A stretch of 64,000 nt of DNA, taken from assembly GCF_002979415.1 (NCBI RefSeq), contig NZ_PCOT01000006.1, positions 1-64,000 of the forward strand. Direction: 5' to 3'. Position 1 is the stretch's first letter. Every line of letters begins with the position of its first letter. Origin of the DNA: Microbacterium sp. MYb72. GTDB taxonomy: Bacteria; Actinomycetota; Actinomycetes; Actinomycetales; Microbacteriaceae. This document shows, piece after piece, positions 1-8,873 of the stretch. The notes beneath the pieces are model-generated. The model saw only the letters and a list, made by a program, of their open reading frames with translations, was not told the origin of the DNA and did not search any database. The position numbers and the translations under genes are program-made.

Positions 1-30
1 CGACCCACATACCCCCGAGAAGGACCGCGC

Positions 31-882
31 ATGAAGATCCTCCGCACGATCCCCGAGGTCCGCGAGGCGGTCGGCGAAGCCAGGGCCAAACAAAGAACCG
101 TCGGCCTCGTCCCCACGATGGGCGCGTTCCACGAGGGACACCTCTCCCTCATGCGCCGCGCTCGCCAAGAGAACGACCTCGTCGTCGTCTCCCTCTTCGT
201 CAACCCGACGCAGTTCGCCCCGAACGAAGACCTCAGCACCTACCCGCGCGACGAAGCGCGTGATGCCGCGCAGGCTGAGGCGGAGGGCGTCGACATCCTC
301 TTCGCCCCCGCGCCCGACGAGGTCTATCCGCACGGCTTCGCCACCAGCATCCACGTCGCCGGCATCACCGACGTCCTCGACGGTGCGAGCCGTGGCGCGC
401 ACCACTTCGACGGCGTCGCCACCGTCGTCACCAAGCTGTTCGGCATCGTCCGCCCCGACGTCGCCTACTTCGGACAGAAGGATGCTCAGCAGGTCCTGGT
501 CGTGCGGCGCGTGGTGCGCGACCTCGACCTCGACGTCCGCATCGAGGCGTGCCCCATCGTCCGCGAAGTCGACGGGCTCGCCATGAGCTCGCGCAACGTC
601 TACCTCGACCCCGCCGCCCGGCAGCAGGCCACAGCGCTCAATCGCGCCCTCGACGCCGCCCAGGCTCTGCACGATGGAGGAGAGCGGGATGCCGGCAGCA
701 TCCGCATCGCCGCGCTGAAAGTGTTCAAGGATGCCGGCATCCACCCCGAGTACCTCGAGCTCCGCGACGCCGAGACCCTCGAGCCCGTCGCTGACACCAC
801 GAGAGACACCCTGATCGCCGTCGCCGCCCGTGTCGGCGCCGCTCGACTGATCGACAATCACCTCCTGAAGGGCGACGCCTGA
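31..882 (+). CDS. panC: pantothenate synthetase
   Basis: Condenses pantoate with beta-alanine using ATP, the last step of cytosolic vitamin B5 synthesis. The 283-residue product has the family's usual length. Residues 28-37 ([10 protein letters not shown]) carry the HxGH nucleotide-binding motif; FGQKDAQQ and the KMSKS-like MSSRN further on are also typical. A GAGAAGGA ribosome site precedes the ATG at good distance. The stop codon overlaps the panD start (TGATG), so translation is coupled with panD and panB. Promoter and any upstream operon genes lie outside the window. Confidence 0.97.
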   Translation: MKILRTIPEVREAVGEARAKQRTVGLVPTMGAFHEGHLSLMRRARQENDLVVVSLFVNPTQFAPNEDLSTYPRDEARDAAQAEAEGVDILFAPAPDEVYPHGFATSIHVAGITDVLDGASRGAHHFDGVATVVTKLFGIVRPDVAYFGQKDAQQVLVVRRVVRDLDLDVRIEACPIVREVDGLAMSSRNVYLDPAARQQATALNRALDAAQALHDGGERDAGSIRIAALKVFKDAGIHPEYLELRDAETLEPVADTTRDTLIAVAARVGAARLIDNHLLKGDA

Positions 883-1265
883 TGCTCCGCACCATGCTGA
901 AGTCGAAGATCCACCGCGCCACCGTCACCGGCAGCGACCTCCACTACGTCGGCTCCATCACGATCGACCCCATCCTGCTCGAGGCCTCCGACATCCGCCC
1001 GCACGAGCAGGTGCACGTCGTCGACGTCGACAACGGCGCGCGCTTCGTGACCTACGCCCTCGAAGGAGAGCGTGGAACCGGCGTCGTCCAGGTCAACGGC
1101 GCCGCCGCGCGCCTTGTGCACACGGGCGACACGATCATCGTCATCTCCTACGCCGACTACTCCCGAGATGACCTTGAAGACTACGAGCCGACCGTCGTGC
1201 ACGTCGACCGGAGCAACACGATCATCAGGGTCGACGACGCCGTCGGAGAGCTGGTGACAGCGTGA
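882..1265 (+). CDS. panD: aspartate 1-decarboxylase precursor
   Basis: Makes beta-alanine from L-aspartate for the panC reaction. It is a 127-residue pyruvoyl enzyme. The self-processing site is visible as Gly24-Ser25 in HYVGSITI; cleavage there is known to turn the serine into the pyruvoyl cofactor. Length and motif are normal. Start overlaps the panC stop, and the panD stop overlaps the panB GTG start (GTGA), giving a fully coupled three-gene pantothenate operon. The order panC-panD-panB puts both branches of the pathway in one transcript. Confidence 0.96.
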   Translation: MLRTMLKSKIHRATVTGSDLHYVGSITIDPILLEASDIRPHEQVHVVDVDNGARFVTYALEGERGTGVVQVNGAAARLVHTGDTIIVISYADYSRDDLEDYEPTVVHVDRSNTIIRVDDAVGELVTA

Positions 1266-2152
1266 GCGCCCACGCCGCCCCCACGAAGCGCCTCACCCTC
1301 GGCGACCTCGCCGCCAAGAAGGCCGCGGGTGAGCGCCTCGTCATGGTCACGGCCTACGACTTCCCGAGCGCGCAGATCGTCGAGGATGCCGGGGTCGACC
1401 TCGTTCTCGTCGGCGACTCCGCCGCGATGACAGTGCTCGGCTACGACAGCACCGTGCCCGTCACGGTCGACGAGATGCTCATGCTCACGAAGGCGGTCCG
1501 CCGCGGACTCGACCGCCCGCTCCTCGTCGGTGACCTGCCGTTCGGCTCATACGAGGCCTCAGACGCCGAGGCGATCGAGACGGCCCGGCGCTTCGTCAAG
1601 GAGGCGGGCGTCGACCTCGTCAAGATCGAGCGCGGCGGCACGACCGTCGACCGCGCCCGCGCGCTCGTGAGCGCCGGCATCCCCGTCGTCGGCCACGTCG
1701 GACTCACCCCGCAGACCGCGACCGCCCTCGGCGGCTACCGCGCCCAGGGCCGCACTGCCGAGGCCGCCCTCGCCGTGATCGACGACGCGCTCGCCCTGCA
1801 GGCGGCCGGCGTCTCGCTGCTCGTCGTCGAAGCCGTGCCGTCGGAGGTCACCGCGGCGCTCATGCCGCTGCTCGACATCCCCGTGATCGGCATCGGCGCC
1901 GGAGCGGATGCCGACGGGCAGGTCCTCGTCTTCCACGACCTCCTCGGCCTCTATCCGGGCAGCGCCGCCAAGTTCGTCAAGCGCTACGCCGACCTCCGCT
2001 CTGCCGCCGTAGCGGGCGTCGAAGCCTACGCCGACGAGGTGCGCGAGGGCGTGTACCCGGCGCCGGAGCACGGATACGGGATGCCGGAGGCCGAGGCCCG
2101 GCGGCTCGGGGAGCTGCTCGCTGAGCGGTGGGACATCGACAGTCGGAAGTAG
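1262..2152 (+). CDS. panB: 3-methyl-2-oxobutanoate hydroxymethyltransferase
   Basis: Transfers a hydroxymethyl group from 5,10-methylene-THF to ketoisovalerate, giving ketopantoate. The 296-residue protein shows the TIM-barrel signatures: VLVGDSAAM and [10 protein letters not shown] (metal-binding aspartates) and the glutamate in VVEAVPSEV near the catalytic position. GTG start overlaps the panD stop. The ketopantoate reductase gene (panE/ilvC function) is not in the window. The first 15-20 residues are a nonconserved extension. Confidence 0.96.
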   Translation: MSAHAAPTKRLTLGDLAAKKAAGERLVMVTAYDFPSAQIVEDAGVDLVLVGDSAAMTVLGYDSTVPVTVDEMLMLTKAVRRGLDRPLLVGDLPFGSYEASDAEAIETARRFVKEAGVDLVKIERGGTTVDRARALVSAGIPVVGHVGLTPQTATALGGYRAQGRTAEAALAVIDDALALQAAGVSLLVVEAVPSEVTAALMPLLDIPVIGIGAGADADGQVLVFHDLLGLYPGSAAKFVKRYADLRSAAVAGVEAYADEVREGVYPAPEHGYGMPEAEARRLGELLAERWDIDSRK

Positions 2153-2217
2153 GGGTTTTCCCGGTATCTGTTCTTTTCGGCCCCGTTTCGTCCGCGCCCC
2201 TTTCTAGGGTGACGGTC

Positions 2218-2730
2218 ATGCAGCTCGGATCCTTCGCAGACATCGTGACCGCTCTGACCGCCGTCGGCGCCCTCATCGCCGCGATACTCGGAGCGAGGCA
2301 TGCTGCGCGGCTCCTCGACATGGAGGGCAAACGTGATGCGGCGGCAGCCGCGAGGGAGATGCAGAGTCAGGCGAGCACGGTGTTCGCGTGGGTCGCCTCG
2401 CGGATCGGTGACGACGCCACGACCTTCGGAGCAGTGGTGGCGAACTCGTCCGAACAGGCGATCTACGACGTCGAAGTGCGGGTGACGGACGCGTATGGCA
2501 AGGAGCGCCGGCCGATCGTGCTCACGGTCCTGCCCCCTGGTGCTTACTACCTCGGAGAGAGCAACGAGGCGTACGGGTGGGAGTTCGCGTCTCGGCTGCG
2601 CTCGTTCGACGATGAGATCCGTCCTGTCACGAAGTCGAAGAAGCGACGCATCGTCGGTATGACGTTCCGCGACAGCTCCAACCTCCTCTGGGCTCGCGAA
2701 GCCGATGGCCTCCTTACGCAGCGCAGTTGA
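2218..2730 (+). CDS. hypothetical protein with N-terminal membrane segment
   Basis: Product of 170 residues of unknown function. Residues 4-24 (SFADIVTALTAVGALIAAILG) form one predicted membrane helix; next comes a charged, alanine-rich stretch that could be a short coiled coil, then a soluble domain with a FGAVVANSSEQAIYDVEVRV-type beta-strand pattern seen in many small bacterial envelope or signalling proteins. The ATG at 2218 is chosen because earlier in-frame starts lie inside panB; the ribosome site (AGGGTGA) is modest. It may be single-copy and transcribed on its own. Confidence 0.6.
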   Translation: MQLGSFADIVTALTAVGALIAAILGARHAARLLDMEGKRDAAAAAREMQSQASTVFAWVASRIGDDATTFGAVVANSSEQAIYDVEVRVTDAYGKERRPIVLTVLPPGAYYLGESNEAYGWEFASRLRSFDDEIRPVTKSKKRRIVGMTFRDSSNLLWAREADGLLTQRS

Positions 2731-2740
2731 CGCATGCCGG

Positions 2741-2762
2741 TGTTCTGGAATCCATTAGAACA
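2741..2762. promoter_or_regulatory. inverted repeat upstream of HNH gene
   Basis: TGTTCT (2741-2746) and AGAACA (2757-2762) form a 6-bp inverted repeat with a 10-base spacer, in an unusually AT-rich stretch just before the DUF222-HNH gene. It could bind a dimeric regulator or fold weakly. It does not match the actinobacterial LexA box, where GAAC comes before GTTC. Binding is speculative. Confidence 0.3.
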
Positions 2763-2802
2763 TAACTACGAAACTCGCCCTCATCTCTCCTAAAATGGAG
2801 GC

Positions 2803-4146
2803 ATGTCGAAGCTGGTCGGTCTGCAGGAGGCGATGTCCCGCCTCGATGAGGCGTGGGCGGATGCCGGCGACTCGACCGACCTGAGTCGAGAGCAGCTTCT
2901 CGCCGTGAACGAGGCCCTCGGCGTGGTGCGCAGGCGACTGGATGCCGTGCACGTCGACGTGGCGGCCTCCATCTCGCGGGAGTCGCGCCCTGAACTGGGG
3001 GCCGAGGGGCTGGCGAAGCAACAGGGCTTCCGGTCGCCGGCGAAGCTGATCGCCGCAACGGTCGGCGTCTCGACCGGCGACGCGTCGCGGCTGGTCTCGG
3101 TGGGTGAGGCGACCGCGCCCCGCACTGACCTGCTGGGGGCTCGTCTCCCCGCGCGCTATCCGCTCGTCCGTGCCGCGCTCGCCGCGGGGGAGATCGGGGC
3201 GCAGGCGGCGTCGCTGATCATCGGCCTGCTCGAACGCTGCCGCGTCGCGGCCGGTGCGGAGCGAGTGGCGGAGGGTGAGCGCGTGCTGACCGCGGCGGCC
3301 GCAGGGCTCGCGCTCGACGAGGTCCGCACACTCGTCGTGCGCGCCGAAGCGTGGCTCGATCCCGACGGTGTCGAGCCGCGGTCGGACGAGCAGCGCTCAC
3401 GCCGGTCGCTCACCATGTTCGAGCGCGACGGAATGCTGCATCTCTCCGCGCAACTGGATGCTGAGACCGCGGCGCCGCTCGTCACCGCCATCCGCGGGTA
3501 CGTCACCGCGGCGTTCGCGGCGCGCAAGGATGCGCCCGACGTCGATGCGCCCGATGTTGACCGGCGGACGATCCCTATGCTTCAGGCTGACGCGCTGTCG
3601 GCCGTGTGCGCGCACGTCCTCGGGTGTGAGAACCGACGGCTCCCGCTGGCCGGTGCGACCGTCATCGTGCGGATGACCCTCGACGACCTCGAGTCCGGGA
3701 CCGGTTCGGCGACGATCGACGGCATCGATCAGCCGATCAGCGTCGGAGCGGCCCGCAGGATGGCCGCTGGTGGCGGAGTCATCCCCTGTGTTCTCGGCGG
3801 CGACAGCGAGATCCTCGACTGGGGGCGGGAGAAGCGGCTCTTCACGCGGGCGCAGCGCCTCGCCCTCGTCGAACGCGATGGCGGATGCGCGATGTGCGGC
3901 CTCCCGCCGGGAATGACGAAGGCTCATCACATCCGCTGGTGGCGGAGGGACCGAGGTCCGACAGACCTGTCGAACGGTGTGCTGCTCTGCGAGAGCTGTC
4001 ATCACCGCATCCACGACAACGGGTGGGAGATCCGCATCGACGGTGCGGGGGTCTCGGCGCGGGTGTGGTTCATTCCGCCCGCATACGTCGACGCGTCCCG
4101 CACGCCGAGACTGGGCGGGCGCGCGCGGTTCGACATCGCGGCGTGA
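2803..4146 (+). CDS. DUF222 domain HNH endonuclease family protein
   Basis: This 447-residue protein has a long helical DUF222 region (about residues 20-340) and a C-terminal HNH nuclease fold. At about residues 362-412 the sequence CAMCG...AHHIRWW...NGVLLCESCHHRIH has the paired cysteines of the zinc site, the AHH and the final HHRIH expected of HNH enzymes. Such genes occur in many copies in Microbacteriaceae and other actinobacteria; their cellular role is not established, although nicking or cleaving DNA is likely. It seems monocistronic and is convergent with the MFS gene. No phage or toxin genes are nearby. Confidence 0.85.
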   Translation: MSKLVGLQEAMSRLDEAWADAGDSTDLSREQLLAVNEALGVVRRRLDAVHVDVAASISRESRPELGAEGLAKQQGFRSPAKLIAATVGVSTGDASRLVSVGEATAPRTDLLGARLPARYPLVRAALAAGEIGAQAASLIIGLLERCRVAAGAERVAEGERVLTAAAAGLALDEVRTLVVRAEAWLDPDGVEPRSDEQRSRRSLTMFERDGMLHLSAQLDAETAAPLVTAIRGYVTAAFAARKDAPDVDAPDVDRRTIPMLQADALSAVCAHVLGCENRRLPLAGATVIVRMTLDDLESGTGSATIDGIDQPISVGAARRMAAGGGVIPCVLGGDSEILDWGREKRLFTRAQRLALVERDGGCAMCGLPPGMTKAHHIRWWRRDRGPTDLSNGVLLCESCHHRIHDNGWEIRIDGAGVSARVWFIPPAYVDASRTPRLGGRARFDIAA

Positions 4147-4294
4147 GGCGGCGCGGGCTCCCCTCGCGCGAACGATCATCACGTGAGCTCTACTTACGCG
4201 AACAAACCGCCCGCAGGCTTGCACGGGTGACCGTCACGCGACCGGCACCCGAGCCCCCCAGGGCATCCGTCACACTGGCCGCGCCGGCATCCCA

Positions 4295-5518
4295 CTACTC
4301 CCCGCGCCGCACCCGCAGCACGAGCGCCACCACCGCCAGGGCGATCACGACGAGTCCGTAGCCGACGCACACCGGACCGAGCCCGACCACGCCGACCAGG
4401 GCGCCGGCGACCACCGCCGGAACGCCGAACGCGAGATAGGCGAGCAGGAAGATCACGGCGAACGTGTCCGCCCGCTCCGTCGCCGGGATGCGCGGAGCCA
4501 GCGAAGCGACGACCCCCGAGAACGCGGTGCCGAAGCCCATGCCCGTGATCGCCGTGGCCACGAGATAGAACGGCAGCGACCCCGCCCCGAGCGCCAGGAG
4601 AGACAGCGCCGTGCCGGACGCGAGAGCGGCCGTGCCGAAGATCACCGTCGTACGGGGGCGACGCCGCCGCATCGCGAACGCGGTGAGCGCTCCGACCCCG
4701 GCGAGCATCGCCACCGAGAGCCCCTGCCAGGTGTGCGCCTCCCCGCCCAGCTCAGTGCGCACGATCGTCGCGCCGAGCGACAGGAACAGTCCGCCGGTCG
4801 CCCAGCCGGCGATCACCGCGGGCGCCGCACGCCAGAAATCCGCGCGGATGCCGGCGGGGATCGAGAGCCGGAAGCTCAGAGACGCCCATGCCCCCGGTCG
4901 CCGCGGCGCGGTCTCCGGCGCCAGCAGGAACAGCGCCGCCAGCACGACGTACACGACGGTGAGCGGGGCGAACACGTCGAGCAGCGGCTGACCGGTGAGG
5001 TCCAGGGCGACTCCAGAGACGAGCGCCCCCAGCGCGAGGCCGATGCCGGGGCTGAGCGCGTTCCACAGTGCGGCGGTGGCCGTCCGTCCACGCGGCGCGA
5101 GGTCGAGCACGGCGGCCGACAGTGCGGAGATCAGAATGCCGCTCGCGACGCCCTGCAGCACGCGGGCGAGCACGAGCGCCGTGACGGAGTCGGCATGCCA
5201 GAACAGCGCCATACTCGCGGCGAGCAGCAGGAACCCGGCGATCGCTACCGGCCGACGCCCGACATGATCGGAGAGGGACCCCGCGGTGAGCAGCGCGAGC
5301 AGCAGGGCGATCGCGTACACGGCGAACACCGCACTGATCACGATCGCGTCGAACCCGATGTCCTGCGCGAGCACCGGGTAGAAGGGCGACGGAGCGCTCG
5401 CGCCGATCATCATCGCGATCTGCGCCGCGATCGCGAGCCCGAAACCGAACCGTGCGCGCCGCGGCCCGGCGGGCGAGCGGGTCGCCCCCGGAGTGACGAT
5501 CGGCTGGGTGATGGTCAT
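4295..5518 (-). CDS. MFS drug/solute exporter
   Basis: A 407-residue major facilitator superfamily protein with about 12 hydrophobic helices and the loop-2/3 signature in LSDHVGRRPVAI (G-x-x-x-D-R/H-x-G-R-R type). It most resembles proton-driven multidrug efflux carriers; the substrate cannot be read from sequence. The start at 5518 is preferred over 5545 because AGGAGAGG lies 3 bases upstream of that ATG. It is divergent from an ArsR regulator with two dyads in between, so it is probably repressed by that protein and induced by its substrate. Confidence 0.88.
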   Translation of the reverse strand: MTITQPIVTPGATRSPAGPRRARFGFGLAIAAQIAMMIGASAPSPFYPVLAQDIGFDAIVISAVFAVYAIALLLALLTAGSLSDHVGRRPVAIAGFLLLAASMALFWHADSVTALVLARVLQGVASGILISALSAAVLDLAPRGRTATAALWNALSPGIGLALGALVSGVALDLTGQPLLDVFAPLTVVYVVLAALFLLAPETAPRRPGAWASLSFRLSIPAGIRADFWRAAPAVIAGWATGGLFLSLGATIVRTELGGEAHTWQGLSVAMLAGVGALTAFAMRRRRPRTTVIFGTAALASGTALSLLALGAGSLPFYLVATAITGMGFGTAFSGVVASLAPRIPATERADTFAVIFLLAYLAFGVPAVVAGALVGVVGLGPVCVGYGLVVIALAVVALVLRVRRGE

Positions 5519-5531
5519 GACCTCTCCTGTC

Positions 5532-5598
5532 GGTTCGAGAATCATCGAACTATCGGAGCGTACTCGCCATCCGTCGATTGTTCAACTATTCTCGAACC
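5532..5598. promoter_or_regulatory. double-dyad operator between MFS and ArsR genes
   Basis: Two 19-base boxes face each other: 5532-5550 (GGTTCGAGAATCATCGAAC) and 5580-5598 (GTTCAACTATTCTCGAACC). They are inverted copies of each other (15 of 19 positions by eye) and each is itself an imperfect dyad with GTTCRA/TCGAAC ends. The second touches the ArsR ATG at 5599. This is the expected layout of an ArsR-type repressor controlling itself and the exporter. Confidence 0.7.
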
Positions 5599-5904
5599 AT
5601 GCCTGGCGACCTCCCGCACCCGGATCGATCCGACATCCGGCTCACCGACGTGCTCTTCGCGCTCAGCGACCCCGAGCGCCTGGCGATCACGCGACAGCTC
5701 GCCGACGGCCCTCTCGACATGGCCGCCTGCCACTCCACCGACCCGAACCTGCCGAAGTCGACCAAGTCGCACTTCATGAAGGTGCTCCGTGAAGCGGGTG
5801 TCATCCGCAACGAGCCCAACGGGCGCCGGCGCACGCTGACGCTGCGCCGCGACGACCTCGACGAGCTGTTCCCCGGCCTGCTCGACTCCGTGCTGCGCGA
5901 CTGA
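5599..5904 (+). CDS. ArsR-family transcriptional regulator
   Basis: A 101-residue winged-helix repressor: LFALSDPERLAITRQLADG is the classic ArsR helix start, followed by KSTKSHFMKVLREAGVI as the recognition helix and NGRRRTLTLRRDDLDELFPG as the wing. No CxC metal site is visible, so it is probably not a metal sensor. ATG 5599 is favoured; a TTG 21 bases upstream is also open. There is almost no leader because the operator abuts the start, so the transcript may be leaderless. It probably regulates the divergent exporter. Confidence 0.88.
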   Translation: MPGDLPHPDRSDIRLTDVLFALSDPERLAITRQLADGPLDMAACHSTDPNLPKSTKSHFMKVLREAGVIRNEPNGRRRTLTLRRDDLDELFPGLLDSVLRD

Positions 5905-5988
5905 GACCTCGGAAGCTAACTGAGCCCTCCGAAAGCCGACGGGCCCCCGGAAGCCCGCGTCCGCGACGGCGCGCCCTAGAGTGACCAC

Positions 5989-6471
5989 ATGCCCGTCGAA
6001 CCCCCGGAATGGACCGAGGTCGAGCTGACCAGCCTCCGCGGCGCGGTCGGTCAGCGCATCATCGCGGCCATGCTCGTCGTGGTCGGTCTCGTCGGCGTGG
6101 TCCTGAGCATCCTCGCCGTGCCCGACTGGTGGGTCGTCGTGTCGGTGTTCCTCGTCAGCGTGTTCCTCGGGGTCGTCGGCCTGAGCCTCTGGTTCCACGT
6201 GGGTATGAGCGCGGCAGCCACGGTCGAGCTGGTCAGGGTCGGCGCCCCGACCGCCCTCCGCGTGCTGCGATCGGAGGAGATCGCCGACGAGAGCATCGTC
6301 TTCCGGCTCTTCCTCCGCCTGCCAGAGGAGGAGCTCGTGGTCGTGCAGCATCAGTGCAGCGAGGGGCAGTGCGTGGAGGCGGGTCGAGCGGCTCCGCACT
6401 CCGAGGTTCCCGCGATCCTCGACCCGGTCACGAAGTCGTGGGGCGTCGTGCATGGCCGTCTCGACGTCTGA
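5989..6471 (+). CDS. small membrane protein, unknown function
   Basis: Product of 160 residues with two adjacent membrane helices (about residues 22-45 and 48-70: AAMLVVVGLVGVVLSIL and VVVSVFLVSVFLGVVGLSL), followed by a soluble C-terminal domain with two cysteines in QHQCSEGQC. No family was recognised. It stands alone between the ArsR and PadR genes; there is no strong ribosome site, so expression may be low or leaderless. The C-x5-C pair could bind metal or form a disulfide, but this is a guess. Confidence 0.6.
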   Translation: MPVEPPEWTEVELTSLRGAVGQRIIAAMLVVVGLVGVVLSILAVPDWWVVVSVFLVSVFLGVVGLSLWFHVGMSAAATVELVRVGAPTALRVLRSEEIADESIVFRLFLRLPEEELVVVQHQCSEGQCVEAGRAAPHSEVPAILDPVTKSWGVVHGRLDV

Positions 6472-6492
6472 GATTCCCACCCCACTCCCAGC

Positions 6493-6527
6493 CTCAACGA
6501 CATATCGTTGAGTATCGCTACCGATAT
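6493..6527. promoter_or_regulatory. PadR operator candidate
   Basis: Upstream of the PadR gene there is a perfect 8-bp inverted repeat CTCAACGA-CATA-TCGTTGAG (6493-6512), overlapping a second dyad with ATATCG (6502-6507) and CGATAT (6522-6527) arms and an inner TATCG-CTAC-CGATA. Repeated TATCG/CGATA half-sites just before a PadR gene suggest self-regulation. No clear -35/-10 pair was resolved. Confidence 0.6.
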
Positions 6528-6539
6528 CGGGAGGTCACC

Positions 6540-7100
6540 ATGAACAACTCATTCCCCTCGAACCCGTTCGCGGGTGCGGGCGCCGGACCGGCATCCGCCC
6601 TCTTCGAGGCCATGGAGCAGCTGCGCATCTCGTTCGCGCCCCGACCCAGCGGCGGCTCGCGCATGGCGCGAGGCGACGTCCGCACGGCCGTGCTCTCGCT
6701 TCTCGCCGAGAAACCCATGCACGGCTACCAGATCATCAACGAGATCGCCGAGCGCAGCGGCGGCAGCTGGAAGCCCAGCGCCGGCTCGGTCTACCCGACC
6801 CTGCAGCTGCTCGCCGACGAGGGCCTCATCACCGCCGAGGAGCAGAACGGCCGCAAGACCTACTCGCTCACGGATGCCGGAGCAGAGGTCGCCGCCGAGG
6901 CCACCGAGACCCCCGCGCCGTGGGAGGCCTCAGGACCCCGCGACCACACCCGCTTCAGCGCGCTGCCCAAGGCCGGCGTCGACCTCGCCGCGGCTGCCGC
7001 CCAGGTGGGGCGCACGGGGTCGCCCGAGCAGGTCCAGCAGGCCATCGAGGTGCTCGACGAGGCCCGTCGTAGGCTGTACTCGATCCTCGCCCAGGACTGA
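6540..7100 (+). CDS. PadR-family transcriptional regulator
   Basis: Product of 186 residues. The PadR winged helix spans about residues 45-120: RTAVLSLLAEKPMHGYQII, then GSWKPSAGSVYPTLQLLADEG, then GRKTYSLTDAG. A glycine/proline-rich N-terminal arm and a C-terminal dimerisation helix (EVLDEARRRLYSIL) complete the usual form. GGGAGG precedes the ATG at proper distance. The operator just upstream suggests autorepression. The next gene, an ABC1 kinase, begins 48 bases later in the same direction and could be co-transcribed, though the functional link is unclear. Confidence 0.9.
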   Translation: MNNSFPSNPFAGAGAGPASALFEAMEQLRISFAPRPSGGSRMARGDVRTAVLSLLAEKPMHGYQIINEIAERSGGSWKPSAGSVYPTLQLLADEGLITAEEQNGRKTYSLTDAGAEVAAEATETPAPWEASGPRDHTRFSALPKAGVDLAAAAAQVGRTGSPEQVQQAIEVLDEARRRLYSILAQD

Positions 7101-7148
7101 CCGCGTGGCAGTGCGGCCTCCGCTGAGGAGCAGCGAGAGGACGGCGCG

Positions 7149-8849
7149 ATGACGGATGCTGCGGCGCAGGGCGCCCACCGCGCCCGCTACCGCCGCATCC
7201 TGTCGTTCGCGGCGCGCGAGTTCCTCGCCATCTGGTGGTTCGAGCTCGTCCTGCCCCGCATCGGGCTGAGCCGGGTGTCCGAGCGCACGCGCGCCGGTCG
7301 GATGCAGCGCTTCGCCCGGCGCTTCCACGCCCTCGCGATCGCTCTGGGCGGGCTCATGATCAAGGTCGGGCAGTTCATGTCGTCCCGCCTCGACGTGCTC
7401 CCGCCGGAGATCACGAAGGAGCTGGAAGGGCTGCAGGACGAGGTGCCCGCCGTGCCGTTCGCCGACATCCGCGTCGTCGCCGAGGACGAGCTGGGGGTTC
7501 CGCTGGAGCGCGCCTACGCGTGGTTCGACGAGAACCCCGTGGCCGCGGCATCCCTCGGCCAGGCGCACCGCGCCCGACTCTCCGACCTCGACGCCGCCGA
7601 CACCGGCCTCGAGAACGTCGTCGTCAAGGTGCAGCGACCGGGCATCGACGCGATCGTCGCGACCGACCTCGCCGCCCTCCGCCGGGTCGCGCGCTGGCTC
7701 ACCCGCGTGCGGATCGTCGCCGACCGCGTCGACGCCCCCGGTCTCGTCGAGGAGTTCGCGCAGACGAGCCTCGAGGAGATCGACTACCTGCACGAGGCCG
7801 CGAGCGCCGAGAGGTTCCGCGAGAACTTCGCCGAGGACCCCCGCGTCGACACCCCCGAGATCGTCTGGGAGCGCTCCACGCGCCGCGTCCTGACCCTGTC
7901 GGACGTCACCGCGATCAAGATCAACGACACCGACGCCCTGCGGACGGCGGGCATCGACCCCTCCGAGGTCGCCGACGTGTTCGCCGAGGTCATGTTCGAC
8001 CAGGTCTTCACCCACAGCTTCGTGCACGCCGACCCGCACCCCGGCAACATCTTCGTGACCCCGGTGCCGGCATCCGCCGCCGGGGAACGCGGCTTCCGGC
8101 TCACCTTCATCGACTTCGGGATGATGGCCGAGGTGCCCGACAGCCTCCGCGACGGGCTGCGCACCCTCCTCATCGCGATCGCCGGGCGCGACAGCCGTGG
8201 CCTCGTGAAGGCCGCGCAGGAGATCGGCGTGCTGCTGCCCTCGGCCGACACGGCCGAGCTCGAACGCGCGCTGACCGCCCTGTTCGCGCGTTTCGGCGGC
8301 ATGGGCTTCGCCGAACTCAGCACGGTCGACCCGCGGGAGTTCCGCGACTTCGCCGACGAGTTCGGCGACATGGTGCGGTCGCTGCCCCTCCAGCTCCCCG
8401 AGAACATGCTGCTCCTGATCCGTGCCGTCTCGTTGACGTCGGGCATGTGCAGCAGCCTCGACCCGTCGTTCAACGTGTGGGATGCCGCGGAGCCCTACGC
8501 CGGGCGCCTGCTGCGCGACGAGTCCGGGAACCTGATTCAGGACCTCGCGAAGCAGGCCATGCAGAACGCCGCCGTGACCTGGCGGCTGCCGAAGCGGATC
8601 GACGACATCATCACGCGCGTCGACGAGGGCAGCGTGACCTTCGACACGTCGCGCCTCGAACGACGGCTCGATCGTCTGGAGGGCATCGCGAGGCGCATCG
8701 CCTCCGGCGTGCTGTTCGCGGCGCTGCTCATCGGCGGCGCCCTGCTCGTCCCGTCCGCTCCGCCGCTGGGGATCACTCTCGTCTGCGTGTCGGTGCTCCC
8801 GCTGCTGCACTCGCTGTTCGCGGGCGTGGGTCGGCGCGGGCCGCGCTAG
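7149..8849 (+). CDS. ABC1/AarF (UbiB-like) atypical kinase
   Basis: Product of 566 residues of the ABC1 (ADCK/UbiB) kinase-like family. Visible hallmarks are the KVGQF (KxGQ) motif, the alanine-rich AAASLGQAH loop, the lysine in VVVKVQRPG, the HADPHPGNIF catalytic loop and the IDFGMM metal-binding motif. Two hydrophobic helices at the C-terminus (about 515-560) anchor it in the membrane. The family supports isoprenoid-quinone or lipid homeostasis through an ATPase activity; actinobacteria make menaquinone, so the exact role here is unknown. It may be co-transcribed with the PadR gene. Confidence 0.9.
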   Translation: MTDAAAQGAHRARYRRILSFAAREFLAIWWFELVLPRIGLSRVSERTRAGRMQRFARRFHALAIALGGLMIKVGQFMSSRLDVLPPEITKELEGLQDEVPAVPFADIRVVAEDELGVPLERAYAWFDENPVAAASLGQAHRARLSDLDAADTGLENVVVKVQRPGIDAIVATDLAALRRVARWLTRVRIVADRVDAPGLVEEFAQTSLEEIDYLHEAASAERFRENFAEDPRVDTPEIVWERSTRRVLTLSDVTAIKINDTDALRTAGIDPSEVADVFAEVMFDQVFTHSFVHADPHPGNIFVTPVPASAAGERGFRLTFIDFGMMAEVPDSLRDGLRTLLIAIAGRDSRGLVKAAQEIGVLLPSADTAELERALTALFARFGGMGFAELSTVDPREFRDFADEFGDMVRSLPLQLPENMLLLIRAVSLTSGMCSSLDPSFNVWDAAEPYAGRLLRDESGNLIQDLAKQAMQNAAVTWRLPKRIDDIITRVDEGSVTFDTSRLERRLDRLEGIARRIASGVLFAALLIGGALLVPSAPPLGITLVCVSVLPLLHSLFAGVGRRGPR

Positions 8850-8873
8850 TCCGTCCTGGGCGTCGCGCGACGG

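Noticed and set aside
2741..2762. LexA/SOS box before the HNH gene
   Set aside because: Half-sites are in the opposite order and spacing is 10, unlike the GAAC-N4-GTTC type box.
2803..4146. HNH gene as a mark of a prophage or mobile element
   Set aside because: No integrase, structural phage genes or attachment repeats are nearby; DUF222-HNH genes are common chromosomal genes in this group.
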